From: Melieria omissa
Lineage: Eukaryota; Arthropoda; Insecta; Diptera; Ulidiidae
Direction of reading: 5' to 3'
NCBI GenBank assembly: GCA_963971225.1
Contig: OZ020269.1
Location: 85,722,450 to 85,786,449, forward strand
Length of the DNA: 64,000 bases
The first letter of the stretch is position 1. Each line of letters starts with the position of its first letter. The notes beneath the pieces are model-generated. The model saw only the letters and a program-made list of their open reading frames with translations, did not search any database and was not told the DNA's origin. This document shows positions 10,466 through 22,417 of this stretch, in pieces. The position numbers and the translations under genes were made by a program.

Positions 10466-10686
10466 GGGTGGCGCTAAAGTCATCATCCTATCTGCAGATG
10501 GTATACAATTTTGTAAATGGCGGCAAAAGTAAATTTTGCTTCGGCATTCATTCATTAATTTATTCATTCATTCATTCAATCATTTAATCATTCATTTATT
10601 TATTCATTCTTTCATACATTCAATCATTCATTTATAAACAAATTAGAGCAAAAGAACCGTAGGTGACAAATTTTGCGCCACCTTAT
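10466..10686. mobile_element. Short TIR element with ATTC repeat core
   Basis: The left end GGGTGGCGCTAAAGT and right end AATTTTGCGCCACCTTATA are inverted copies sharing GGTGGCGC. The interior is a run of ATTC repeats (10547-10632). Such GGTGGCGC ends are typical of Tc1/mariner-like elements. About 220 bp with no coding capacity, so at most a remnant or MITE. Confidence 0.55.
10547..10632 (+). repeat. (ATTC)n imperfect microsatellite
   Basis: Runs of ATTC with ATTT and AATC variants, about 85 bp, inside the inverted-end element above. Confidence 0.8.
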
Positions 10687-10687
10687 A

Positions 10688-11306
10688 TAGGGTGTTTTTT
10701 TTAGAGGTATAGAACTTCGAATTGAAATAAAACACAAGAAAATCGTTTTAATGTCCATCAATTTGGCTTTATTGGAAGGATAATTTTATGCCATTACTGT
10801 TTAAATCTGATTTCGGGCATGTGGCCGCCGCGGCTGGCTCGAATAAAGCCAATTCTACAGGTCCAATTTTTAAAGTTGATGGACAAAGCTCCAATTGCTG
10901 TGCACGGTGGCGAATCGATTCATTCGGGTCCTCTTCAACATTTTGCTCTACAGCGGCAATTGTTTCTTCGGTGCGCACTGTTCGACGTCTCTGCGGATGC
11001 GTATTATCACATAGAGTAAACGTAGTGCGAAAACGACCCATGGTTAACCGATGGATGGACCGATTTTGCTCTGATGGACGATTATGTCGACCATAAAATG
11101 GACGGAGCTTGCGGTAAACTTCGCGAACTGAACCATTATTTTCGAAATAAATTTGCACGATTTGCAAGCGTTGTTCTTTTGTCAACCTGTTCATGATGAA
11201 ATGGCAAACCAAACTGAACATAAATGACATTAGAGTTGCCAGATTTGACCACAAAATGCCAGTTTTATCTCTATTCGAAAAACAAACCTCTAAAAAGAAC
11301 ACCCTT
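10688..11306 (-). mobile_element. Deleted DD41D (rosa-like) mariner relative
   Basis: Inverted ends share AGGGTGTT and TTTTTAGAGGT and lie next to TA at both sides. About 619 bp, roughly half size. The minus strand has the start of a transposase (MNRLTKEQRLQIVQIYFENN, from 11194). The catalytic region is deleted, and the family's C-terminal RGGHMPEIRFKQ is present in another frame. It is non-autonomous. Confidence 0.85.
10769..11194 (-). pseudogene. Truncated DD41D transposase
   Basis: The likely start is the ATG giving MNRLTKEQRLQIVQIYF, since this matches how related transposases begin; the upstream open frame runs out through the element end. Residues 1-110 contain the helix-turn-helix DNA-binding region and linker (VRTEETIAAVEQNVEEDP). 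The frame then passes a deletion junction after about residue 100 and reads the C-terminal coding DNA out of frame. No catalytic Asp remains. If expressed it would be a DNA-binding fragment only. Confidence 0.8.
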
Positions 11307-11393
11307 TATAGATCTGACTTTTTCTTAGTTTTCTTTTTAAGTTTTTCTTTTTCTGCGCAAAAATCCCTTACGTTTAATCTTCTCACACAGGGG

Positions 11394-11455
11394 ATCCTAA
11401 TATGTCGGGAGGGGGGTTCAACCCCCTCAAACCCCCCCTGATTCCACCACTTTTC
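11394..11455. repeat. End fragment of GGCGGATT-type MITE
   Basis: The stretch with GGAGGGGGGTTCAACCCC and CCCCCCTGATTCCACCACT resembles the right part of the elements at 23099-23247 and 56308-56461, but lacks a left end. Confidence 0.5.
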
Positions 11456-11559
11456 TCACAAGTTACTACTTATAATTTTTTTTTTTTGACCGACTGACTC
11501 ATCACCGACGAGCCCAATTTGGGTTTCAAAAGCACAATTTTACGAGTAGTAGTTAGAGT

Positions 11560-12010
11560 AAAGAAGATGTTATAAAAAGCAACGTGATTTAAAACGATTA
11601 TTGATTTGAGAACTAACAATTGCTTCTTTAAACTACTTAAATGTACAATTGTGATCTCTTCTTTGTAACTGGGGCCTAATAGAAGACTTTGTTTTTATAT
11701 AGATAGATTTTCAAGTTTGAAAAAGATACAAGATTGAATGACTAATCTAAAGCATAACAACTTGACGAAACTTGGGTCCAGAATATTTAAATTATGAAGA
11801 ATGCTAGCAGGAAGCATCATCCTCACTGAAAAAGTTCAAAGTTGGAAAAATACACAAGATTGAATGACTAATCTAAAGCACAAAACCTTGTAAACTTGAT
11901 TGCGATCTCTTTTATGCTAAACAGGAGATGTTGAAACAGTTCCAAGTTACATAAACGTACAGGATTGGATGTCTAATCTAAAGCACAATCTCTTGATTCT
12001 AATTCTTCAT
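11560..12010. repeat. Three degenerate repeats of about 110 bp
   Basis: The phrase GAATGACTAATCTAAAGCA recurs at about 11735 and 11861, and as GGATGTCTAATCTAAAGCAC at about 11964, each after AAGTT and AAGAT-type sequence. Unit spacing is 100-130 bp. No coding content. Confidence 0.6.
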
Positions 12011-12699
12011 CTTTTTTGACTGAAACTCCCAAAAACATTGTGATGCCCGAATGTGGAGATGTATGGATGCAGAATTTATGGCAATTGGATTATCTTCCTT
12101 AAAAACTCCTATATTTGTTGGTAGTTAGGCAGCTCTGATAGCACTGGAATCAAACGTGTTGAAATCGGAAGAGGAGCCGCTGCCCTCTGAGTTTCAGGAC
12201 ATTTCTTCTTGTTATACATGAAATTTAGATTCTAAAAGGATCGAGTGCCAAAAATGCTAAGCAGTCTAGTTTACTTTTTACATAAGAAGAACTTTATGTT
12301 TTAATAAGAGTTATATATCTAATTCTGTTCACTTTTTACATGAGAAGAACTTAGTGCTTTAAGCTGAGTTCTGAGTCTCACTCTGGATCGTCATAATCTG
12401 AGTTGTACCTCAATGTGGCAGCTCAATGAGATTAGATTGATAGATAGACAATGAGATTGGATTATTGTGTCATTGGAATTATTCTTATATAATGGTCCTT
12501 GTTAATCTAGTTATGACCGCAGAAGCTGTGGAATTGTGAAAAATCTATTCTGTGATCTTAAACTACTATTCGGGTCTTTAGAAACTCCATATTCTGGGGC
12601 CAAAGTTTCAAATAAATCACGGAAATCTCATCTCTATGTTCTTGCTTTATTAAGAGATCGAACTTTTGAAACAGAACTTTCTGAGATAATATGGATATA

Positions 12700-13010
12700 C
12701 AAAGAAGCCTCTTTTACTCCTGAAATTAGCTGGACTTACAAAGAAGTCGAGACGGGAGACGAGATGGGCTTATACTCTTCAAATAAAATGGACTAAACCG
12801 AAGCCAAGACAGATGGGCTTTTTCTCCTCACATAAGATGGACTTAAAAGAACCCAAGACGGGAAACGAGATGGGCTTTTACTCCTGAAATGAAATGGACC
12901 TAAAAGTAGCCAAGGCGGGTGCCTTTTTACTCCTGAGATAAGTTGAACTTACAAAGAAGCCGAGACAGATGGGCTTTTACTTCTGAAATAAACTGGACTT
13001 AAGAAAAGTT
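12700..13010. repeat. Degenerate minisatellite, unit about 60-75 bp
   Basis: About five units of the pattern TTTACTCCTGAAAT, TGGACTTA, GAAGCC, GAGAC, GATGGGC. The copies differ by substitutions and small gaps, so the array is old. An 86-codon open frame across it is not supported as a gene. Confidence 0.75.
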
Positions 13011-14355
13011 GATTTCTAGGTAGGAGAAATGGTTTATCGTCTAAAAAAATTTGACCGAAAAAACCGAATGTTTTACAGCACATTTCATATAAAAACTAAG
13101 TATTTCAATGTTCACCAACTCTACACTGAAAATCAATTTCAATCTCAATGAAATCTATTCAAAATATTTTATGATAAATTGCATTGTCACTGTCCATGCA
13201 TTATGTGCATCCATTGTCTTTTGCCTTATTAGTTGGAAAGTGTAATTTTTATGAATATTTCAAAAATCAAAGATACATTGAAAAGGCCTTTCGGCACCGA
13301 CGCAATGTCATAATTCATCTGCTTATGGCGGCTAATACAAATTATTTGGAACATAAAGCAGATCAGCCTCGATGGCCACGAAAGTCGCGAAATTACGACA
13401 CAATTCGAATGCCAGCTGCCAACTATTCAAAATTCCAACGAATTTAAAAAAAAAAAATGTGTTGCCAGCATCACACAAAATGAATAAAATGATAAAAACA
13501 AACTACAGCAGAAATTCATATTGCAGTATCACGAACGAGCGCTGTGCTATTGCACTAAAAATAGGCCGACCATAGTGATAAAAATTTCGTTTATTTTTAG
13601 TTGAAAAATTTTGTTTGAAAAAGTAAAAAAAAATACAAAAAAATTTATGCCTTGTCAACAGACAGTAAACACTAGTTGTGGCTATTGTTGTTGTACTCGA
13701 TTATATTATGAAATGCTGGCATATATTTTATGTATTTTTGACGTTTGGCACTTTGTGGTGGCTCTGTGGGCGTTTTTGCACTAGAAACAATCGGTTTTCT
13801 GTAGGTTGATTTTTTGTTGTTGTTGTTGTTTTATTTATATGATTGTTGCAGGATTCAATGAACTTTCTGAACACATTTGCAATGCATCGAAGTGGGTCAC
13901 ACAAGTGTGCAATTGAGAAAGTTGAGTATGAATACAGAGAGCTGCCAGATTATTATAAAAAAAATAATAAATGAAATGAACAAGAGTTCATTGCAGAATT
14001 TATGAAAATTTTAAGCTTTAAACGATTAATTTTTGAATAAATAGAAAATATCATAGGTACAAATGTTGGATAAGTGTTTATAGTCTGTTCACTTTTGGAA
14101 AACACACTTATTTTTTAACCATCGAGAAATTCTTTCGAACTAATAAGACCCGGCTCACTTTTAATAACCTATAACTATACAACTACTGATTTATTTGACT
14201 TAAAAAAAATCTGGTTTGTACTTTCAACATTGTTTTAACAATTTAAAAATATAAAAGGGATGTCTGAAGTTCACAACGCACACAAACTTCACACAAAGTT
14301 CAAAACTTAAACAAATCGAGGGCAAACAACTTTTGCATCAGGTAATGACGATACA
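13011..14355. other. Spacer or K2P downstream intron, no exon seen
   Basis: AT-rich, with no splice-bounded coding block. If the K2P gene continues to the left, this is intron 3. Confidence 0.4.
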
Positions 14356-14360
14356 AAAAA

Positions 14361-14401
14361 AATATGGGTCTACGTGACCCAGTGTGTCTTCCGAAGGTTA
14401 A
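14361..14401 (-). mobile_element. Solo piggyBac-like end
   Basis: Reading from TTAA at 14401 on the minus strand gives TTAACCTTCGGAAGACAC followed by a small hairpin GGGTCACGTAGACCC. TTAACC ends with such a hairpin are typical of piggyBac-like elements. No partner end or transposase was found nearby. Confidence 0.5.
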
Positions 14402-15380
14402 TATTGTAGGAAATATGCTCATAAAAACCTATTAAAATTTAAGAATTTGAAGAGTTTACGTAAGTCTTAATGATGCCAAGAATACGATTTGCACAAATCA
14501 AAGACGAAAATATGATCCAAAACTTATGTATGTCCAAATCTGATCAGATAATTTTGCAGCAGATCTTTATTTAACTGCGTAGTGCTTCTAAAATTAGGAT
14601 CTAGAACTAATTTTAACTTTTATTGCTTTAGCTATCCTGACATGAAAGAGAATTGAGAGCATTGTTAGTTTAGTTTAGTTTAGTGCAAAAGTTGGAAAGT
14701 TTTCATAGAATTGATAGATCCGTATCTACCAGCCAGTGAGAGTTGTACTGGTTAAAAACCACCACTTGTATGGGGATTCACCGAAGGGGACGACCTATGT
14801 AGTCTTTTCGTCGTTCATTTAGATTTTATGGAACATTACAATCTATTATTTTAGGAGCACTGGGAATAGAAACAAAAGGTAATCAATTGATTTTTCCTAT
14901 CGTGACATAAAAAAAGATATGAATTGGGGTTTGAATGAACATCACAATGTCCCATCTTAATTTCATTACAATTCTTCTTCTATTTCTATTTTATAAAGGC
15001 AAGAAACGCCCTAGAAATTCTGCTTTTTATTGCATTTGTGGCTAAGTCCCTAATTTTCACGTCGCTTTTACCATAACTACTGTTATGGATCACTATTCAG
15101 TACTTTCAACCTCTAGTCAGAGAGTTGTTAGTTCGAAACGCTACTGAATCAGCACCAAATTATTGGAAAAACCATTACATCTGTGTCTACTTTCTAGGAC
15201 CAACGTCTAATTTCGTTCAAAGGTCATCACTACTGAATATTTGAGTACTAGAGCTATAAAGGATCTGTATGCAAAAATGTATTATTTTATCATTTAGCAC
15301 TTTATTAGAATCTTCTTCTTCTTCTTTGGCTGCCCTCTACACGAATACTTATGTACATTAAAAGTTATGTTAGTACTCAC
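14402..15380. other. Intron sequence left of K2P exon 3
   Basis: No coding sequence recognised. It begins with the splice donor GTGAGT next to exon 3 on the minus strand. Confidence 0.5.
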
Positions 15381-15552
15381 CAATGGTAGTGTAGATGGTG
15401 CCGCAGTAGAACATTGCATTCCAGAAGGACCATGGCGATTTTTCATTTTCGAGCTGTTCCAGCGTTTTGTTGTTGTTGAGTAGTGATTCCACAGCTGTTT
15501 GATGTTCGCGCAAAGTGTTTGCTATTTGGCCATTGAATGTACTGGGACTGTA
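15381..15552 (-). CDS. K2P potassium channel, exon 3 (first pore)
   Basis: Bounded on the minus strand by an acceptor TTTACAG and a donor GTGAGT. Reads 57 codons plus one base: [13 protein letters not shown] at the start, then [20 protein letters not shown]. The last part is the pore helix and first selectivity filter of K2P channels (TTIGYG), with the filter split by the intron in phase 1, a common place in this family. NKT at about residue 197 is a possible glycosylation site in the extracellular cap. The phase matches exon 2. The following exon, which should begin by completing Gly-Tyr-Gly, was not found in the window. Confidence 0.9.
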
Positions 15553-15610
15553 CTGTAAAGAGGCGTGAATGATTTGAGAGATGTTTGCGGCACAGTTGGC
15601 ATTTATGTAC

Positions 15611-15708
15611 CTGTCTCAGCTCATTATCCTTGGACAACTCGTGCATTGCTTGGAAAAATGATTTTTGTAGCGCATGTGTCTCGATTTTGTTCTGTTTGAA
15701 TTCCCTTT
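15611..15708 (-). CDS. K2P potassium channel, exon 2 (cap)
   Basis: 98 nt between acceptor CTTACAG and donor GTACAT. With the single base from exon 1 it reads on as [18 protein letters not shown] and ends NELRQ in phase 0, which fits exon 3. This is the charged helical extracellular cap that follows the first membrane segment. No cysteine is seen in the cap encoded by exons 2 and 3, so the inter-subunit disulphide of some K2P channels would be absent. Confidence 0.88.
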
Positions 15709-15783
15709 CTGTAAGTGAATAAAGGGAAAATTATTGAGAGAAATTATTAAGAAGAAATTACTTTAATAGAAAAATATTTGAGC

Positions 15784-16243
15784 ATAAAATAAAATAAAAT
15801 AAAATAAAATAAAATAAAATAAAATAAAATAAAATAAAATAAAATAAAATAAAATAAAATAAAATAAAATAAAATAAAATAAAATAAAATAAAATAAAAT
15901 AAAATAAAATAAAATAAAATAAAATAAAATGAAATGAAATGAAATGAAATGAAATAAAATAAAATAAAATAAAATAAAATAAAATAAAATAAAATAAAAT
16001 AAAATAAAATAAAATAAAATAAAATAAAATAAAATAAAATAAAATAAAATAAAATAAAATAAAATAAAATAAAATAAATAAAATAAAATAAAATAAAATA
16101 AAAAAAATAAAATAAATTAAAATAAATTAAAATGAAATGAAATAAAAAGAAATAAAAAGAAATAAAATAAAATAAAATAAAATAAAATAAAATAAAATAG
16201 AATAAAATAAAATAAAATAAAATAAAATAAAATAAAATAAAAT
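15784..16243 (+). repeat. (AAAAT)n array
   Basis: About 460 bp of AAAAT repeats with short variant blocks (GAAAT at about 15930-15955, AAATT and GAAAT around 16110-16160). It is the same repeat as the split array at 2492-7569, in opposite orientation. Lies in K2P intron 1. Confidence 0.97.
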
Positions 16244-16419
16244 ATTATGGTATCATAAAAGTAGTCATATGGAATTTTATTATGATTACCAACCCTGTTC
16301 TAAGAGTTCGATAAATGTATATCTATTCCATAAACTAATCGGTTTGTTTTTAAGAAAGCCAATTTCGGTACCCAACAAATATTTAAGGTGCTTTTCCATT
16401 CATTAGTTTCTGTGATATA

Positions 16420-17258
16420 CAGGGTTTTCCAACAAGAGGTATTGTTTTGGTATTCAAAGAAAAATTCCATTTTTTGAGATAAATGATCAGATGTTTATTT
16501 CATAATAAAGAGGAAGGTATGCCATTAATAATGAAAAACAACATCAGCCAAATGGCCACCACGACCACGCTTACAGGACCACACGCTTATAGCCTCACAA
16601 ATTCTATCTTTGGTCTAAGGTCTTGAATCGACGCTGGGCTGTGGGCGTACACCTTATCTTTCACGTGGCCCCAAAGGATGAAGTAGCAAGGTGTTAAATC
16701 ACAAGATCTCGGTGGCCAATTGTGATCACCTCTTCCAGAGATAACACGGTCCGGAAACTTTTCCCGTAAAAGAGCAATGGTTTCGTTGCTTGTGTGGCAC
16801 GTAGCGCCGTCTTGTTAAAAGTAAACGTTGTCCGACCATACAAAATCATTAATCATCTCTCGAGGACGAGAAATCGACAAACCTGGGTTTTCTTCAACAC
16901 TATGGGCTACAGCAGCAATATTTTCAGTTGTTCTTGACCGACGTGCACGGGTTTTATTCTTCACATCACTAACTTGTCCCAACAGCTCGAATTTTTCCAA
17001 CAATTTCTGTATTGCGATCCGACAAGGTGCTTCACGACGACCTAAAAATGCTTTAGTTTTGCGAACTGTGACTGCAAGATTTTCACCATTTTTGTAGTGA
17101 ATTTTAATAATTTCAATGCGTTGTTGAAGCGTGTATCGTTCCATTTTTAGTAATGGCGTAGTTTCTACTTGTCAAATGTCAAAGAATAAAAGCTTCAAAA
17201 GTGACAGCTACCGAAATACTGTGTGATTCAAAATAACACCTCTTGTTGGAAAGCCCTA
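16420..17258 (-). mobile_element. Defective DD41D (rosa-like) element
   Basis: Inverted ends (CAGGGTTTTCCAACAAGAGG and its near copy) sit next to TA at both sides. The minus strand holds a degraded transposase in the same orientation as gene A. About 839 bp, shorter than the usual 1.2-1.3 kb. The ends differ from the 10688 copy, so it is a separate subfamily. Confidence 0.88.
16540..17144 (-). pseudogene. DD41D transposase pseudogene
   Basis: Starts MERYTLQQRIEIIKIHYKNG, the helix-turn-helix part, to ENPGLSISRP. A deletion then joins it to MINDFVWSDNVYF. Next is a TAA where the family has Gln, followed by QDGATCHTSNE (second catalytic Asp) and PPRSCDLTPCYFILWG. In DD41D relatives the residue after LTPC is the third catalytic Asp; here it is Tyr (codon at 16683-16685). 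It has therefore three separate inactivating changes: deletion, stop and loss of a catalytic residue. Confidence 0.85.
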
Positions 17259-19119
17259 TACGTAGTTGAGGGAAACCAATTAAGAGAAAAATCGGTTTAA
17301 TAATTAAATGTGAACCGAGGCGAGTAATCAATGTTGATATTTGTTGGGTCGGTTATGTCAACAAGAAATGATCTTTTAGGTGATTTGTTAAGTAGCTTTT
17401 TTATAGAAACCAGAAGGTGATTTTAACTGCATGGCGATGGCAGATGTCATCATTCCTAAAAAAGGCTAACTATTTAGCAACAGGAACCCAAGCATTCAGT
17501 GTCTTCTCCGAATATATTTTAATAATTCATATAACTGTGTTAATATCTTAAATAAAAATTTCCAGTGTACTAGTGCACTTATATGTGAACTGAACTTATG
17601 GAAAGAACAAACGAAGTGTCTTCAATCGAACTTCACCTTGACCAAGTAGTCAAAGTCTGATATATGTTCATCATTAAATAGTAATTAAATTAAATTTGAG
17701 CACAATTTTTTGTTCTCAATGTCCACTTCACATTTTGCAGAGAAACTCAGTCTTCACTATTAAACTTGAATTTTGGCTAAAAGTCACCAAAGTTCACTAG
17801 AGGACAAGGTTGGGTTGCCGCCAAATCAATAAATTACTATAATCTATCACTTGATCCTCTTTGCCATGGAGCACAAACATCCTCACAGCACACATTTTTG
17901 TTAGCTTCCTCGTTGGCAGACTCTCAAAGTGGCCTTGATGCTGGCCAATAAACACCATTTTTGGCATGACATCACCCAACAGCCACAGCTAAAACAACTG
18001 TTATAATAACAAAAACAACAAAAATAACATAAAAACAATAAAAACAACACTTACACATTTGCAGTGCTTTTACTATATTTATTTGTTTTTTATTTTTACT
18101 GGAGTCGACTTGAGCCAAATTGGCGCAATGTTTGTTTTGTGGCCGACAAACAGTTACAAATGGGTTTCAAAATAAGTTGCCTAGTATATTTGTATTTCGT
18201 TTACTTTTCTTTAATGCATTCTACTGAAAATTGTGGTAGTTGGTTGTTATGTTGGCGGCATTCATAGTCTCGAAGGGATCAACAGATATTTACTTAAAAA
18301 TTTTTAAATTTTTTAATGTTGTTAAATTGTTAATGCATTTGTCGCTTTCTGCTATTTTACACTCCTAAAACTTTTTAGCATAATTTTGATGTATTTTTGC
18401 CCAAAATACTGAATAAAACTGAAAAAGATTTTGTCTCAAAACTAAATCTAAATCACAACATTAAAAATATTGTTCGCCAAATTAATTTTCATTCTTTGAT
18501 GTGAATTTTAGTCTTTCGTTCAGGGCAGCTGTCACACATACATACTGAGTCATGTAAGTAAATATAAAATTTGGACAAATATATTAAAAACTATGGCCGA
18601 AGTGATGGAACATTTTTGGCGACTGTACAACAAACAAAACCTACGAAATGACTTGACAATTATATTTGAAAAATTAATTTTAATTTTTTCAAGTGTCACA
18701 CAGGTAGAAAAAAGAAATGGAAAAAATATTATAAAATATGTATGAAAATAGATATGGAAAATATAAAAAAGGGGTGGTGATTGTACCAAAATTCTAGGTT
18801 AGGTATAACTGGTTGGCCACGAATGGCCACATGTGTGGCCTTATTGGGTTCATAGTGATGCCCGAAAAAATTGTAACTAGATAAAAAATGTCTTGTTTTG
18901 AAGTTAAACATAAGTATTCACTTCTGAGTTCCATCCATTTTTTGGTAATGTCAAGTGATGCTAAGTGATGTCTATAATGTGTCATAGTTAGTCCCAATAG
19001 GACAATTAGTTCAAAAGTTATTAATTTGTATTCTTATTTATTAAAATAATTCTTTAAAATCAAGGATTAATTATTTAACTTAGGATTAAGAGCTGAAAGT
19101 CATTTTTAATTATATTATT

Positions 19120-19325
19120 TCTTAGTATGTCAGAGGGTCATAAGTTCAAATCGCCAGGCAAACAAAAATCAATAAAGAAACAACTGGTAAATGGAGTTTT
19201 TTTTATCTCGGATTAATCTGGCGATATCTCCCAGTGGCACAAGGCCTACTATGCCCAGTTCTTTAAAGGTTCAGTTCCCTAAAAAGTTGCCATTACTTAA
19301 TCTTCTGAAGTTCGAGTCCCATAAG
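19120..19325 (+). repeat. tRNA-like boxes, possible SINE remnants
   Basis: Three B-box-like motifs lie within 200 bp: AAGTTCAAATCGC, AGGTTCAGTTCCC and AAGTTCGAGTCCC. None has a matching full cloverleaf, so these are at best worn SINE heads. Confidence 0.35.
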
Positions 19326-21456
19326 CTAAAAGCCTGATTGCTAAAGAAAATGTCTTGGAGATAAAGTCTTACTTTCCCTCAAACCTATTATGTGAGCATC
19401 TATTTATCTCCAAACTTCCAAACACAATGTGGTTGATTGTGAAACGTTTAGAAAGTTTGATCCAGGATTGTTGGATCCATTATGTATTCTACTTTCAAAG
19501 AAAAATCAAAATCAATTTAAAGTTTCAATCAAATGATTGTTGGCGATTGCAACAAGTTTCGGCGCTAATTGCACAAATCGACATGGCTCGCGCCTTGACC
19601 GCAACTTTGTGCAACAACTCAATCACTATTTCACTGTTTCGGAAAATGTATCGAAACTGATTGCTTTATTTACACGGTTTTGGACATTGTTTATTTATTA
19701 TAGTTGTTGTTGCTGTTGTTATGATGATGAATTTTTGGTTTGAAACAAGGAACATTTCTATGTAGAAGTCAACTACAACATTGCCGCTCTTTGTTTATAT
19801 TTAGGGGGGAAAAAGCCCAACAAAATCCGAGCATGTACAAATATTAGCGTACACGAAGTAAAGGGCCAGTAGGAAAATTATAACAGAAGACACATTCTTG
19901 AGGATCACTGAATGTATAAGAGGAGTGTAAAATTTTAGGAGTTATTTTTAAATTTTAATTTGCTTTGATTGTAATCAATGTTTATTAATAAAAAAGTTTG
20001 TATTATACAAGTGATCTGTGAAATAAGTATTCAGATCTTTTAAATATGTACAAAAAAATATATATAATATGCAAAACAAAAAAATTTTATTGCACAGTAG
20101 ACCCGACTTTGACACAACTTCATATATCTTAATAAATTGAAAAAAACAAAACTATTTTGTCAAAAATTTTGTTTACAATTCTCTTTTGCATTATATCATT
20201 TCTGTTCATGTTTCAATTACGAAGCCATTTTACATTTTAACGACAAGTGTTTGCTTTTTTATGTATATTAGCCACAATTTTAATAATTTTCACAATATTT
20301 AATTATATTTCATACTATTTTTAAGAAGCTTTTACGAAAAATGTTGAATGTGAAATTTCTTTCACATCCAAGAAACTGAAAAAATACTTCATGGTCTTCA
20401 CTCAATTCTTTTTTTAATCGATTAGAGTCATCTTTTTGACATTTGTTTTACATTTCAAAATATTTCTACAACTTCTCTTTCTCATTTGATAAAAATTAAA
20501 TTAAATTAAAAATCATCAAAAAAGCCTTGTAATGGACCGCATTCCTGTTGGGTCACTTAATCGTACGAATAGTTTTTGTGTGTTTGGGTGTGTGTGCGTG
20601 CTGCTTGATGGTGTGTTAATTGTACCATTCATGCGTAATCCGGATTTCCTTCGAATCACAGTGCGACGTCATCGCCAGACACATAACGCCAAACGGACGG
20701 ACATGCAGACCCATAGATTTAATACTGGTCGGCACAATCGTGGCACAGACACACTTCCTACGGTTTATTTAAACGTCGCAATGCGAATTTAATTTTCCTT
20801 TTCCTTCACAAAACGCTCTTCTTTTCCGTTTTGCGCTTATTTTCTTATCTAAACTGTTAAACATTTCACTGCTTCACTACTTGTTGTTGTGTTGTTTTGT
20901 GTTTATTTGCTTTGCTTGTGCTTGGTTTTTATTTGTTTTTATTTGTTTGTGTTAAAATATGTAAAAACAAAATAAAATACAGTTCAGGTATTGAGTTGTT
21001 GTTCTTTGCTGGCAATTCAACAAATGTGTTGTGGCAAAACTTTGCACTGTTATTGTTTTTTAGTCGTAATAGTGGTTGTTGTTATTGGGTGCCGTTTTGT
21101 TTATTTGGCAGTCAATCACTTGAATGATTTTTAAGTTATTTCATTGAGGAAGGGAGGGGCGGGGCGGCAGGGACTTTAGCTGGTTTTCCAAAAGTGTTTC
21201 TTTTTCACATTTTTTATAAACTTTATTTGCATGAAATTGCGTCAATAGTGCAATTTTCTGTTGAGTTTTAATGTTGTTGAAAGATTCCATTGGAAGTTAA
21301 CAGTGTTGCCAATTTATTTTGGCTTCTTTGAATGATGTCTCGGTTGGTTTTTTAGTACATCCCATGCAACGAGTTGAATACCATTCATTCAAATTGGTTC
21401 AATGATGGTTAGATAAACCATTTTTTTTGCTCTCTGGTCTAAGTTTCGAATGAAAA

Positions 21457-21660
21457 CACAGTGAAACACTAAAAAAATGGTCAAGGTCAAATATATCTCA
21501 TGTGACAGAGGATCTCAGTACATGAAAAAGTGTCACGGACTTTTTCCAGGGAAGTTCGATTTTTTTAATGGGAAAATTCCCTCTATCGAATTTTCTATCG
21601 AATGAGATATGTTTGACTTTGTTCCTCGAAACTTTGTTTTGAATTTGTTGCACTGTGTAA
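21457..21660. mobile_element. Inverted-repeat MITE, CACTGTG ends
   Basis: The left end CACAGTGAAACACT and the right end TTGCACTGTGTAA are inverted relatives. Inside, TCAAATATATCTCAT and ATGAGATATGTTTGA pair, so most of the element can fold. Its end resembles CACTGTGCGACA of the element at 32676-33733. Confidence 0.55.
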
Positions 21661-22189
21661 TCACTGTTATTTTAACTTGGATCCAGTATGATTCTTCCAG
21701 TTCAAACTCTCTTCTAGTTGTCGTCCAACATATTTCGCTGCTTTAGCCTACAAAATTTGTCCTTCATTAAAATTACAAATGAGCTCATTGAGCTTTGCTT
21801 TGCATTTGTCCATCCATCATTGGTTCATTGGCTGATTTTATCAGGAGTTTCTTTTATTGTTTCTGTAGCTATCTTCTGCGATTCGACTGACGTCATTAAA
21901 GCCCTGCTGTCAGCAAATGTTCCGACGCAAGTGTCTTTGGTAGTTGAAATGTTAGCTATGTAGAGAAGATATACTTGGAAGCGGCCCAAGGATTGTTTCT
22001 TGCGGTATAATGACAAATATTTTGTAAAATTTAGAGTAAGCATCCTCTTAAACAATCTGAATTACTAATCAGTTAAATGTGATACCAAAAGATCGCAATA
22101 ATTTTTAGTGCAAAAAGATATATTAAAAACTTCTCTATTCTAAATTTAAAGTTTAAATTATCATTTTTTAAATACTCTTTGTTATTCAG

Positions 22190-22305
22190 GAGGAACTGCC
22201 ACCTCGAAGATTTATTGTGCCCAAAATACTCTTAAAACTTTAAAATTTTCTAAGGACAACACAAAAATTTATGCCTGAAACCATAGAAGCCTGCGGCGTC
22301 CACAG
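22190..22305 (-). repeat. SINE 3' part fragment
   Basis: On the minus strand GGACGCCGCAGGCTTCTATGG, then TTGTCCTTAGAAAATTTTAAAG, resembles the body of the SINE-like sequence at 33950-34030 (GGACGTCGGAACCCTCTATGG, GGTCCTTGGAATATTTTGAAG). The tRNA head is missing. Confidence 0.5.
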
Positions 22306-22417
22306 TCGCTTAAGTTTTCATCCTTATGTTTTTTATGAATTTTTGTTTTGATTGCAATAAAAAAATAAATAAAATCTTAAATGGTTTTTATTATGAAATC
22401 AAACTTTAGACAATAAA

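Larger units (their letters stand above)
17259..22180. other. K2P intron 1, mostly unassigned
   Basis: About 4.9 kb inside the large intron, AT-rich, without exons. It holds tRNA-like boxes near 19140-19320 and an inverted-repeat element at 21457-21660. Otherwise nothing was recognised. Confidence 0.5.

Noticed and set aside
13184..13575. Two small frames of 67-87 codons
   Set aside because: No domain, no splice context, AT-rich composition like the surroundings.
7570..15300. Later K2P exons
   Set aside because: I looked for a second filter motif and for an acceptor followed by a Tyr-Gly start and found none I could support.
2492..16243. CRISPR-like regular repeats
   Set aside because: The arrays are 5-bp microsatellites without spacers, in eukaryotic DNA.
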